A DNA stretch of 7,414 bases from JABDOU01 sp041609995. GTDB lineage: Bacteria; Actinomycetota; Acidimicrobiia; Spongiisociales; SHLN01. The notes beneath the pieces are model-generated. The model had not been told where the DNA came from. It did no database searches and saw only the letters and a program-made list of their open reading frames with translations. Each line of letters begins with the position of its first letter. Within the stretch, counting starts at the first letter, position 1. The stretch is from NCBI GenBank assembly GCA_041609995.1, contig JBFIPU010000114.1:1-7414 (forward strand), in the 5' to 3' direction. The position numbers and the translations under genes were made by a program. Of the stretch, positions 1 through 6,278 are shown one piece after another.

Positions 1-140
1 AACGCCGTCGCCTGACCCCCATACGTCTCCGCCATCACCTTCGTAATCGCAGCCGTCAACGTCGTCTTCCCATGATCAATATGACCCATCGTCCCCACAT
101 TCACATGAGGCTTCGACCGCTCAAACTTCTCTTTAGCCAT
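1..140 (-). CDS. tuf: Elongation factor Tu, N-terminal part (runs off the window)
   Basis: EF-Tu is the GTPase that delivers aminoacyl-tRNA to the ribosome in the cytoplasm. Only the first 46 complete codons lie in the window. The protein begins MAKEKFERSKPHVNVGTMGH, and the G1/P-loop GHIDHGKT falls at residues 19-26, followed by TLTAAITKVMAETYGG. The start is set by the universally conserved MAKEKF beginning and by an AAAGGA ribosome binding site 10 nt upstream (plus-strand 151-156). Codon use is odd: of 46 codons, 31 end in G, 14 in T, 1 in A and none in C, whereas the genes next to it use many C-ending codons. The gene upstream on the same strand is nnr; no rpsG or fusA, the usual partners in the str operon, lies upstream in this window. 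The family assignment is essentially certain; the rest of the gene is outside the window. Confidence 0.96.
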   Translation of the reverse strand, partial: MAKEKFERSKPHVNVGTMGHIDHGKTTLTAAITKVMAETYGGQATA

Positions 141-267
141 GACGGAGCTGTCCTTTCATAGGAGGTCCCACTGGGATGATGCTGCTGGTGATGCCGAGGT
201 GAGGCACCCGCCGGATGTGCCCGGCGACGGCGGAATAGTAGCCCTCACACCATGAAGTTGGGCAACC
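141..267 (-). promoter_or_regulatory. tuf leader: ribosome binding site and possible promoter
   Basis: This 127-bp gap separates the nnr stop codon from the tuf start. Reading on the minus strand, AAAGGA (151-156) is a clear ribosome binding site. A TACTAT hexamer (235-240) resembles a sigma70-type -10 box. A TTGCCC (260-265) could be its -35, but the 19-bp spacing is longer than ideal and it lies close against the nnr stop. If real, the leader would be roughly 90 nt. A weak GGCAC/GTGCC inverted repeat (203-207 and 217-221) has no T-run and is not a convincing terminator. A separate promoter for a highly expressed gene such as tuf is expected on general grounds. The ribosome binding site is seen; the promoter is a guess. 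Confidence 0.4.
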
Positions 268-1764
268 TCAGGACCCCGAACGCCCGCTCTTGTGGGTTGG
301 CCCGAAAGCGTCGGTCCGGGACCTGAGAATGTCCGACACCGCTTCCGGCAGGTCTTCGGCGATGAGACCGGGCCCGACCTCCCGGGCGGCTTCTCCATGG
401 AGCCACACAGAAGCACCTGCTGCTTCGAACGCCTGCGTTCCCTGGGCCATCACTCCGGTGATGAATCCGGTGAGGACGTCGCCCGATCCGGCGGTGGCGA
501 GCCATGGCGGTGCGTTGTCGGTGATGAGGGCTCGACCGATGGGATCGGCGACCACGGTGTCGGGACCTTTGAGAACCACCACCGCGCCACTGATCTCGGC
601 TGCCCGCAGGGCGCGCTCGAGTTTCGACCCCTCGAGGTCGAACAAGCGCGCAAACTCGCCCTCGTGGGGAGTCAGCACGGTCGCCGCCTGGCGGTCGCCG
701 ATGCGAGCGAATAGTCGCCCGGGTTGGCTTTCGAAAGAGGTGAGAGCGTCGGCGTCGAGCACGACGGCAGCGTTCGATGCCAGCAACTCCTCAACGGCGC
801 CAACGGTTTCCTGGCCGACCCCGAACCCGGGGCCGATCGCGAACGCGTTTCTTCGCTCATCGGCCAGCACGCCGGCTACCCCGCCCGGGCCGGCATAGGG
901 ATCGACCATGATGGCCGTGAGATGTGCGGCGACCACCGCCACGGCATCCTCGGGGCAGGCCACGGTGACCAATCCGGCCCCGATCCGCAGCGCCCCCCGG
1001 GCCGCCAGCCGGGCGGCGCCGGTGGAGTGGGCGGGCCCCGAGAACACAACCGCGTGGCCTCGGTCGTATTTGTGGGCCACCGCCGCAGGTAAGGGAATGG
1101 CATCGCCCCATGCGTCAGGATTATTGACGTGGAACCGGGGCTCGATGATGGCGAGCACCTCGGGCGGGATTCCGATCTGGGCCACGACGGTTTCGCCACA
1201 CAGGGCCCGGCCCGGATAGAGCAGGTGTCCCGGCTTCTCGCGAAAGAACGTGACGGTGCTCGACGCCTGCACCACCGGGCCCTCGGCCGCGCCGGTGTCC
1301 CCGTTGAGACCCGATGGCACGTCGACGGCCACCACCGGGGCACCCGCCTGGTTCACGAGCTCGACCAGTTTGGCGGGCTCGCCTTCGAGGGGACGCGAGA
1401 GGCCGGCACCGAACATGGCGTCGACGACCAGGTCGGCGGCGAGACCCGATGCGCCGACCTTGACGGTGCCGGTCCAGTCAGCCGCCGCCTGGCCGGCCGC
1501 CCCCTCCATGCCATTGGGGTCGGCGAGGGCAATCACCTCGACTGCGTGTCCCCGGTCGGCCAGCTTGCGAGCGGCCACGAACCCGTCGCCGCCGTTGTTG
1601 CCCGGCCCGCACACGACCGCAATGCGCGATCGCGGCCGTGCCATCGAATCTGTCCTGCGGGCAACCGCCTCGCCGGCCCGCTCCATCAGATCTCGCACCT
1701 CATGACCGGCTTCGACCGCCAGCGAATCCGCCCGGGTCATCTCTTCGATCGTGAGCAGCTCCAT
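268..1764 (-). CDS. nnr: Bifunctional NAD(P)H-hydrate epimerase / ADP-dependent NAD(P)H-hydrate dehydratase
   Basis: This cytoplasmic metabolite-repair enzyme interconverts the R and S forms of hydrated NAD(P)H and dehydrates the S form back to NAD(P)H using ADP. At 498 aa it has the usual length for the fused YjeF_N-YjeF_C protein. The epimerase domain covers about residues 1-215, with GPGNNGGDG at 53-61 and VAVDVPSGLNGDTG at 145-158, which holds the probable catalytic Asp148. The ribokinase-like dehydratase domain covers about 225-485. It shows HKYDRG (231-236), GPGFG (311-315), LDADAL (336-341), TPHEGEF (365-371), LKGPDTVV (398-405) and the catalytic TAGSGD (424-429, Asp429). All expected motifs are present, so it should be active. 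The ATG is preceded 5 nt away by a strong GGAGGTGA site (plus-strand 1770-1777). The gene lies 37 bp after the IYD-like gene on the same strand, so it is probably co-transcribed with it. Confidence 0.96.
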   Translation of the reverse strand: MELLTIEEMTRADSLAVEAGHEVRDLMERAGEAVARRTDSMARPRSRIAVVCGPGNNGGDGFVAARKLADRGHAVEVIALADPNGMEGAAGQAAADWTGTVKVGASGLAADLVVDAMFGAGLSRPLEGEPAKLVELVNQAGAPVVAVDVPSGLNGDTGAAEGPVVQASSTVTFFREKPGHLLYPGRALCGETVVAQIGIPPEVLAIIEPRFHVNNPDAWGDAIPLPAAVAHKYDRGHAVVFSGPAHSTGAARLAARGALRIGAGLVTVACPEDAVAVVAAHLTAIMVDPYAGPGGVAGVLADERRNAFAIGPGFGVGQETVGAVEELLASNAAVVLDADALTSFESQPGRLFARIGDRQAATVLTPHEGEFARLFDLEGSKLERALRAAEISGAVVVLKGPDTVVADPIGRALITDNAPPWLATAGSGDVLTGFITGVMAQGTQAFEAAGASVWLHGEAAREVGPGLIAEDLPEAVSDILRSRTDAFGPTHKSGRSGS

Positions 1765-1801
1765 TCAGCTCACCTCCGTGCGGAAAAGGTAGCCGGTGGC
1801 C

Positions 1802-2509
1802 TCATTCGACGAACACGGCAACCGCGTCCAGCGACTTACGAACCAGGTCGGGCACCTTGACCCCCGGGAACGGGAGTCCCACCGGAAACAGGACGAACGG
1901 TCGCTCGTTGTCCGGCCGCCCCAGGGTGCGGGACAGGAACTTCATCGGTGATGGGGTATGGGGCAGCGTGACCAGACCCATGTGATGAACGGCTGCAATG
2001 AACAGGCCGGCCGCTATTCCGACGCTTTCCTTCACGTAGTAGTTCTTGCGGGTCGCGCCGGATTCGGTGACCTCATATCGTTCCTCGAAGAGCACAACGA
2101 GCCAAGGGGCGACCTCGAGGAACTCCTTGTGCCAATCGGTGCCGAGGGGGGCCAGCGCTTCCTGCCACTCGGCGTTCATCCGGTTCTCTTCGTAGTTGAT
2201 CCGCTCCTCCTCCTCAGCGGCCCGGCGGATCACCGACTTGGTCATGGGGTCGGAGATCGCCACGAACCTCCACGGCTGTTTGTGGGCGCCGGAGGGAGCG
2301 GTGGAGGCGATCATGATCGCCCGCTCGATGAGAGGGCGGGGCACCGGCTCGTCGCTGAACATCCGCACCGACCGGCGGCGCTCCATTTCCTGATAGAAAT
2401 CGTCGGCTCGTTGCGCCATCTCGTGCTCGGTCAGCCGTTCATGGCTGAGAGGCACAAACGGATACCGGGACTCGAGTTCTCGCGACGGATAGGGGTATTC
2501 ATACGACAT
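1802..2509 (-). CDS. Nitroreductase-family flavoprotein, iodotyrosine deiodinase-like
   Basis: A predicted FMN enzyme of 235 aa in the nitroreductase superfamily. It resembles the iodotyrosine deiodinase branch along its whole length. RRRSVRMFSDEPVP (44-57) and TAPSGAHKQPW (70-80) form the FMN-binding region. The substrate-lid segment EEEERINYEENRM (99-111) through DWHKEF (125-130) carries Glu102, Tyr106 and Lys128. By my unaided alignment these match the Glu-Tyr-Lys triad that grips the zwitterion of halotyrosine in the animal enzyme. ESVGIAAGLF (161-170), GLVTLPHTPSPM (178-189), GRPDNERP (197-204) and VPDLVRKSLD (219-228) complete the pattern. There is no signal peptide or membrane anchor, so it is probably soluble. 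By family it could reductively remove halogen from halotyrosines or reduce a related aromatic; the natural substrate is unknown. No Shine-Dalgarno site precedes the ATG and no alternative start lies just upstream, so translation may be leaderless. nnr follows 37 bp downstream. Confidence 0.88.
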   Translation of the reverse strand: MSYEYPYPSRELESRYPFVPLSHERLTEHEMAQRADDFYQEMERRRSVRMFSDEPVPRPLIERAIMIASTAPSGAHKQPWRFVAISDPMTKSVIRRAAEEEERINYEENRMNAEWQEALAPLGTDWHKEFLEVAPWLVVLFEERYEVTESGATRKNYYVKESVGIAAGLFIAAVHHMGLVTLPHTPSPMKFLSRTLGRPDNERPFVLFPVGLPFPGVKVPDLVRKSLDAVAVFVE

Positions 2510-2730
2510 GCAGGACCAGATGATGCCACGGTGGGGCCGGACACGCCCGACCCGGCCTCGCCGAGAGACCCGTTATGACGCCTAGTGACCGGTGCGAGCT
2601 CCAGCTCAGAAGGGCTCCTCCATGCGCTCGGTTGGTTCATGGGGCAATGACATGGCTGCAATCAGTCATGACCTTGGCGCGCAACGCGCACAGTCGACGC
2701 GTCACAATCGGGTCGGGTGGAGCCTGATCC
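2510..2730. other. Spacer without a recognisable gene
   Basis: About 220 bp separate the start of the IYD-like gene from the end of the broken amidohydrolase. No open frame here resembles a protein. It should contain the promoter for the IYD-like/nnr unit, but I see no convincing -35/-10 pair. It holds a perfect 5-bp GC hairpin, GCGCG-CAA-CGCGC (2677-2689), without a T-run, and an 8-bp palindrome GTCATGAC (2665-2672). Either could be chance in DNA this GC-rich. Confidence 0.4.
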
Positions 2731-3240
2731 TCAGATTTTCGGCAATTTGAAACCGGACTTGGCAATCACGTAGTCCCGCGACTCGGCGACCTGTCGGTGG
2801 ACTGCGTCCCAGTCGACATGCAGGAGTCGACCGTGGCGCTTCATCACACGTCCCGCGATGATGACAGTGTCGACATTGCCGGTATCCATTCCGGCTACCA
2901 CCGCGGTTGCCGGATCATTGAGCGGCGTGACGTTCATACGGTCGGTGCGCAACAACACGAGGTCCGCCTTCTTGCCTGGGACCAGAGAGCCGACTTTGTG
3001 ACCGAGCCCATTCGCTTTGGCACCCTCGATCGTGGCCCAGGCGAGCACATCCTTGGCCGACGATCTGGCGCCATTGGAGATTTGGGTGCGTTGGAGCGCT
3101 AGGACGGATCGCATCTGGTTGAACATGTCGCTGGGGACATTGGTCTCAACGTCCACGCTGAGGCTCGGGGCGAGGCCGCGATCGAGAAACTTCTGAATGG
3201 GTGGCATGCCGTGGCCCATCATCATCTCGACCGGCGACGC
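2731..3240 (-). pseudogene. Amidohydrolase-family protein, 5'-truncated C-terminal remnant
   Basis: The protein remnant reads as the C-terminal third of a metal-dependent amidohydrolase of the cytosine deaminase / chlorohydrolase (Atz/Trz) type. Recognisable parts are ASPVEMMMGHGMPP, then the segment SLSVDVETNVPSDMF with an Asp where the family has its last metal ligand. Next comes the C-terminal beta-sandwich signature GSLVPGKKADLVLL, and later NVDTVIIAGRVMKRHGRLL. Family members run about 400-480 aa; here only about 169 codons remain. The N-terminal HxH metal site and most of the barrel are missing, so it cannot be an active enzyme. The open frame begins formally at an ATG cluster (3217-3225), but the homology reaches back to about 3240, where it stops abruptly at the start of the E1 beta remnant. 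There are no internal stops, which suggests a recent break or an assembly join. The exact substrate class cannot be told from this fragment. Confidence 0.75.
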
Positions 3241-3677
3241 AGGGTGAGGTGCCGGACGGTGAGATCGTAGACGAGCTCGGCACTGCGAGAACCCTCCGCC
3301 AAGGTACGGATTGCACGATCGCCGCGCTCGCCTACATGGTGCCGCGGGCTCTCGAGGCAGCCGAGCAGCTGGCAGGCGACGGAATATCGGCCGAGGTGAT
3401 CGATCTCCGTTCCCTCGTACCGCTCGACACGAGAACGATCCTTGCTTCGGTTGAAAAAACCGGTCGCTTGTACACCGTCGAGGAGAATCCTCGCCTGTGC
3501 GGATGGGGAGCCGAGGTGGCGTCCATTGTGGCAGATGAAGGTTTTTGGAATCTCGACGGACCAGTGGTCCGCATTACCACGCCGCACATTCCGATTCCTT
3601 CAGCCGATGTTTTGGAAGACCTCACCATCCCCTCGACACAACGAATCTACGACACGATCAAGACAACGCTGACCTGA
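3241..3677 (+). pseudogene. 2-oxoacid dehydrogenase E1 beta / transketolase-like subunit, C-terminal remnant
   Basis: The sequence from GEVPDGEIVDELGTARTL onward matches the C-terminal half of thiamine-diphosphate-dependent E1 beta subunits (pyruvate, branched-chain oxoacid or acetoin dehydrogenase). Key parts are RQGTDCTIAALAYMV, AEVIDLRSLVPLDTRTI, SVEKTGRLYTVEENP, GWGAEVASIV, and a normal end at IPSTQRIYDTIKTTLT. A whole subunit has about 325-350 aa and binds the cofactor with its N-terminal half; here only about 145 codons remain, so the protein cannot work as an E1 beta. The open frame extends back to a GTG at 3201, but those first residues are antisense of the amidohydrolase and carry no E1 beta similarity. 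No E1 alpha or E2 gene is nearby. The stop lies only 13 bp from the convergent end of the ABC permease gene, and no terminator is visible between them. Confidence 0.8.
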
Positions 3678-3690
3678 GCCGCGCCACCTT

Positions 3691-4503
3691 TCAAGTCACG
3701 AGTAGTTTCTCCACGCGGCGGCCGGCCATGATCAGACCGATCCCGAGCATGGCCAGCAAATAGGTCACATGACCGAGCATCGACCAATCGATGACACCCA
3801 GCACCAGGCCCCGCAGCAAGTCGACCGACTGATACAGCGGCGTGGCCCGCGCCACCCACTGCAACCATTCTGGGTAGATCTCGAGCGGATAGAAGGTGGC
3901 GGAGAACAAGAACATGGGCAGGGTCACCAGGTAGATCAGATCGAAGTCCTGCCACGACCGCATGTACGTGGTGGCCGCCATTCCGACTGCACCGAAGGCA
4001 AACCCGGTGAGCATGGCAGCCGGAATCGCCAGCAGGCCCCAGGGAGACAACACCAGCCCCATGATCCACATGACGACGACGAACGCCGTGGCGTAGAACG
4101 CACCCCGCATCTGCGACCAGGTGATCTCCCCGATCGCTACGTCGCGCGGGGTGAGCGGGGTGGCGAGGATGCCCTCGTATATGCGCATGTACTTGAGCTT
4201 GAAGAAGATGCCGAAGGACTCGAACACCGGCCCGTTCATGGCGCTCGCCGCCAACAAGGCCGGGGCGGCGAAGGCGGCGTAGCTGACGGACTGGCCGTTC
4301 GGCAGGGTGACGTCTCCCACCAGAGCCCCGAGGCCGATGGTGACCGAGAACAGGTAGAACACCGGCTCGAAGAACCCGGAGATCAACGCTCCCCACAGGT
4401 AGCGGTAGACCAGGAGGTTGCGCTCGATGATGCGGCCGGCCCGGCCGGGGTTGATCCGGCGGGGCAAGATCCGGAGCTCGGTGCCGAGGTCAGCTGCGGT
4501 CAT
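3691..4503 (-). CDS. ABC-2 type transporter permease (NodJ-like), second permease
   Basis: An inner-membrane permease subunit of 270 aa, the last gene of a three-gene exporter operon. About six membrane segments can be seen, near residues 34-60, 72-92, 129-152, 155-178, 189-207 and 240-262. The stretch FESFGIFFKLKYMRIYEGIL followed by ATPLTPRDVAIGEI (about 95-126) is the cytoplasmic coupling region typical of NodJ/ABC-2 permeases, and PMFLFSATFYPLEIYPEWL (196-214) is the conserved end of the fifth segment. I chose the ATG at 4501-4503 because it gives an ATGA overlap of 4 nt with the stop of the preceding permease and a normal family length. A longer open frame back to 5031 would only add a non-homologous, arginine-rich tail overlapping the other permease. 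The substrate is unknown; NodJ itself exports lipo-chitooligosaccharides in rhizobia, which need not apply here. Confidence 0.9.
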   Translation of the reverse strand: MTAADLGTELRILPRRINPGRAGRIIERNLLVYRYLWGALISGFFEPVFYLFSVTIGLGALVGDVTLPNGQSVSYAAFAAPALLAASAMNGPVFESFGIFFKLKYMRIYEGILATPLTPRDVAIGEITWSQMRGAFYATAFVVVMWIMGLVLSPWGLLAIPAAMLTGFAFGAVGMAATTYMRSWQDFDLIYLVTLPMFLFSATFYPLEIYPEWLQWVARATPLYQSVDLLRGLVLGVIDWSMLGHVTYLLAMLGIGLIMAGRRVEKLLVT

Positions 4504-5282
4504 GAGACGAGACGCTCCTGCATCTTGCGACGGGCCACCAGGACGCCGACCACGACGAACGCCAGCAATACCAGCACATGGAGTGCAGGATTCCAGGCGG
4601 GCGCAGTTCCGAGAGCGGCGGCCCGGGTCAGCTCGACCCCGTGCCAGGTCGGAGTGATGATCGCCACCGGCTGGATGAATCCAGGCAACTGCGTGATCGG
4701 GAAAAAGGCACCGGAGAAGAGGAACATCGGCGTGATGCCATAACGGAAGAGGTTGACCAGGCCGATGTCCTTGCTGAGGTGCGACGAGTAGCCCATCACG
4801 GCGGCGGCGAACGCCATGCCGGTGAGCCCGGCAGGCAGGATTGCCAACAGCGCCCCGCCCAGTTCGAGCGCGCCGAACAGGGTGGCAACGACCGCATAGA
4901 TGGCTGCCACGAACAGGGCCCGGACCGTGGCGAAACCGACGTGCCCTAGCACCAGGCCGCCTACCGTCAGGGGCGTGGTGAGGACGCCGTGGTACGTGCG
5001 GAGCCACTTGATCCCGGCGAGCACCGGCCACGAACTGTCACTCGCTCCGGTCTGCATCGCTGTAGTGGCCATCAAGCCCGGTGCCAAAAAGGTGACGTAG
5101 GCGACCGACTCGATCACCGCCTCGCCTACCTGGCGGTCGACGAGCTGACCCAGCCCGATACCCATGGCAGCCAGGAACATGACCGGGTTCAAGAAGGATG
5201 CAATGGCCGAGCCGCGCCACTGGTGGCGGTAGGCGCGAGCCCGGGACTCGAAATACGTGGCGGCGTGCCGGACCGTCGTCAT
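4500..5282 (-). CDS. ABC-2 type transporter permease (NodJ-like), first permease
   Basis: An inner-membrane permease subunit of 260 aa. Six membrane segments are apparent near residues 24-46, 60-78, 107-133, 141-163, 177-197 and 232-251. IKWLRTYHGVLTTPLTVGGL (91-110) is the coupling segment before the third helix, and PMFLFSGAFFPITQLPGF (185-202) is the ABC-2 family signature near the fifth helix. It is a relative of the neighbouring 270-aa permease but clearly different in sequence, so the exporter is probably a heterodimer of the two with a shared ATPase dimer. Its ATG overlaps the stop of the ATPase gene by one base (TGATG), and its own stop overlaps the next permease start by four bases. 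This implies strict translational coupling. The C-terminal end, RRKMQERLVS, is a short cytoplasmic tail like that of its partner. The transported substrate is not evident. Confidence 0.9.
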   Translation of the reverse strand: MTTVRHAATYFESRARAYRHQWRGSAIASFLNPVMFLAAMGIGLGQLVDRQVGEAVIESVAYVTFLAPGLMATTAMQTGASDSSWPVLAGIKWLRTYHGVLTTPLTVGGLVLGHVGFATVRALFVAAIYAVVATLFGALELGGALLAILPAGLTGMAFAAAVMGYSSHLSKDIGLVNLFRYGITPMFLFSGAFFPITQLPGFIQPVAIITPTWHGVELTRAAALGTAPAWNPALHVLVLLAFVVVGVLVARRKMQERLVS

Positions 5283-6211
5283 CAGTCCACCAGGGTCCGT
5301 CCGGTGAGTTTGAGAAAGACGTCTTCCAACGTGCTGCGCCGGGTGAGGATCGTCTCGGGCTGCAGACCACGGGCGTGGATCTCGGCGGCGACATGATCCC
5401 CATCGTCCGTGTAGAGCAACGCCCGGTCGGGCAGCGCCTCGAGTCGGGCACCGATGCCTTCGAGCCGATCGATGATCCCCTCCTGCACTCCGGCCGGAAA
5501 CCGGGCCTCGACGACCTCGCGGGGACTGTGCTCCTGTATGAGTGCGGCGGGCGAGCCCTCCGCCACGATCTTGCCCTTGTCCATCACGACCAGGCGGTCA
5601 CACAGCTGCTCGGCCTCATCCATGTAGTGGGTGGTGATGATGAGCGTCACCCCCTGTTGTTTGAGACGGTACAGGCGGTCCCACAGCAGGTGCCGGGCCT
5701 GGGGATCGAGGCCCGCAGTGGGCTCGTCCAACAACAGCAGGTCGGGCTGATTGATGAGGGACCGCGCAATGGTGAGCCGCCGCTTCATGCCGCCCGACAG
5801 CGAGTCGACCTTGTCCTTGGCGCGGTCGGTGAGCTGGGCGAACTCCAACAGCTCGGCGATGCGTTCCTTGATCACCGGTCGAGACAGCCCGAAGTAGCGG
5901 CCGTAGATCATGAGGTTGGCGTCGATGGGCAACTCGGGGTCGAGGTTTTCCTCCTGCGGCACGACGCCGAGGCGATCGCGAATGAGGGTTCCCTGCGATT
6001 CCGGATCCATGCCGAGAACCTCCAGGTATCCGTCGGTGACAGGCGAGGTGGCTCCGATCATCTTCATCGTGGAGCTCTTGCCGGCACCGTTGGGGCCCAG
6101 GAACCCAAACGCCTCTCCGGCGCGCACCTCGAAGTCGATGTCGTCTACGGCCACGAGATCGCCGAACCGCTTGGTCAGCCCTTTGGCGAGCACGAGCGGA
6201 TCCGAGTTCAT
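5282..6211 (-). CDS. ABC transporter ATP-binding protein (NodI/DrrA type)
   Basis: The cytoplasmic ATPase of the exporter, 309 aa. All ABC motifs are intact: Walker A GPNGAGKSS (39-47), Q-loop VVPQE (83-87), signature LSGGM (138-142), Walker B LLLLDEP (158-164), D-loop GLDP (167-170) and the switch histidine in THYMDEAEQL (194-203). The stretch NLDPELPIDANLMIYGRYFG (89-108) is characteristic of the NodI/DrrA export group. Residues from about 225 to the end form the C-terminal extension usual in that group (DUF4162-like), ending STLEDVFLKLTGRTLVD. It is the first gene of the operon, and the stop overlaps the first permease start by one base. No Shine-Dalgarno site precedes the ATG; instead a TAGCGT -10-like box ends 6 nt before it, which suggests a leaderless mRNA. 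Drug, lipid or glycolipid export are all possible from the family alone. Confidence 0.95.
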   Translation of the reverse strand: MNSDPLVLAKGLTKRFGDLVAVDDIDFEVRAGEAFGFLGPNGAGKSSTMKMIGATSPVTDGYLEVLGMDPESQGTLIRDRLGVVPQEENLDPELPIDANLMIYGRYFGLSRPVIKERIAELLEFAQLTDRAKDKVDSLSGGMKRRLTIARSLINQPDLLLLDEPTAGLDPQARHLLWDRLYRLKQQGVTLIITTHYMDEAEQLCDRLVVMDKGKIVAEGSPAALIQEHSPREVVEARFPAGVQEGIIDRLEGIGARLEALPDRALLYTDDGDHVAAEIHARGLQPETILTRRSTLEDVFLKLTGRTLVD

Positions 6212-6231
6212 GGCGAAACGCTAGCTTCGCC
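6212..6231 (-). promoter_or_regulatory. Leaderless -10 box inside an inverted repeat at the ABC operon start
   Basis: The 20 bases directly before the ATPase ATG form an inverted repeat: GGCGAA (6212-6217) and TTCGCC (6226-6231) flank an 8-base centre containing the palindrome GCTAGC (6220-6225). On the minus strand the centre reads TAGCGT (plus-strand 6218-6223), a good actinobacterial TANNNT -10 box lying 6 nt from the ATG, the spacing expected for a leaderless transcript. No ribosome binding site is present. The symmetry over the -10 box would suit a repressor operator. No matching -35 is clear. The layout is seen; the promoter and operator roles are inferred. Confidence 0.5.
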
Positions 6232-6278
6232 CTACGGCTGGTGGAGGCGTCGACTGCTCACCTTGGTCTGAACGCGCC

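Noticed and set aside
290..898. Plus-strand open frames opposite nnr
   Set aside because: They are serine-, arginine- and proline-rich shadows of a well-supported gene in GC-rich DNA and resemble no family.
1129..1860. A 243-aa plus-strand open frame
   Set aside because: It lies mostly over the N-terminal domain of nnr, has skewed composition and no recognisable motif.
2677..2689. Small GC hairpin as a terminator
   Set aside because: The stem is 5 bp with no T-run, well within chance for this base composition; it is noted only inside the spacer entry.
3201..3240. GTG at 3201 as the true start of an E1 beta-like protein
   Set aside because: Residues before GEVPDG are antisense of the amidohydrolase remnant and not part of the E1 beta family; there is no ribosome binding site.
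3678..3690. Bidirectional terminator between the convergent E1 beta remnant and the permease
   Set aside because: The gap is only 13 bp and I find no hairpin of useful length around it.
4504..5031. N-terminal extension of the second permease
   Set aside because: The added residues are arginine- and histidine-rich antisense-like sequence lying within the first permease gene. The ATG at 4501-4503 gives the family's normal length and a 4-nt overlap.
5198..6271. A 357-aa plus-strand open frame opposite the ABC ATPase
   Set aside because: The ATPase on the other strand has every expected motif; this frame is its antisense shadow despite its length.
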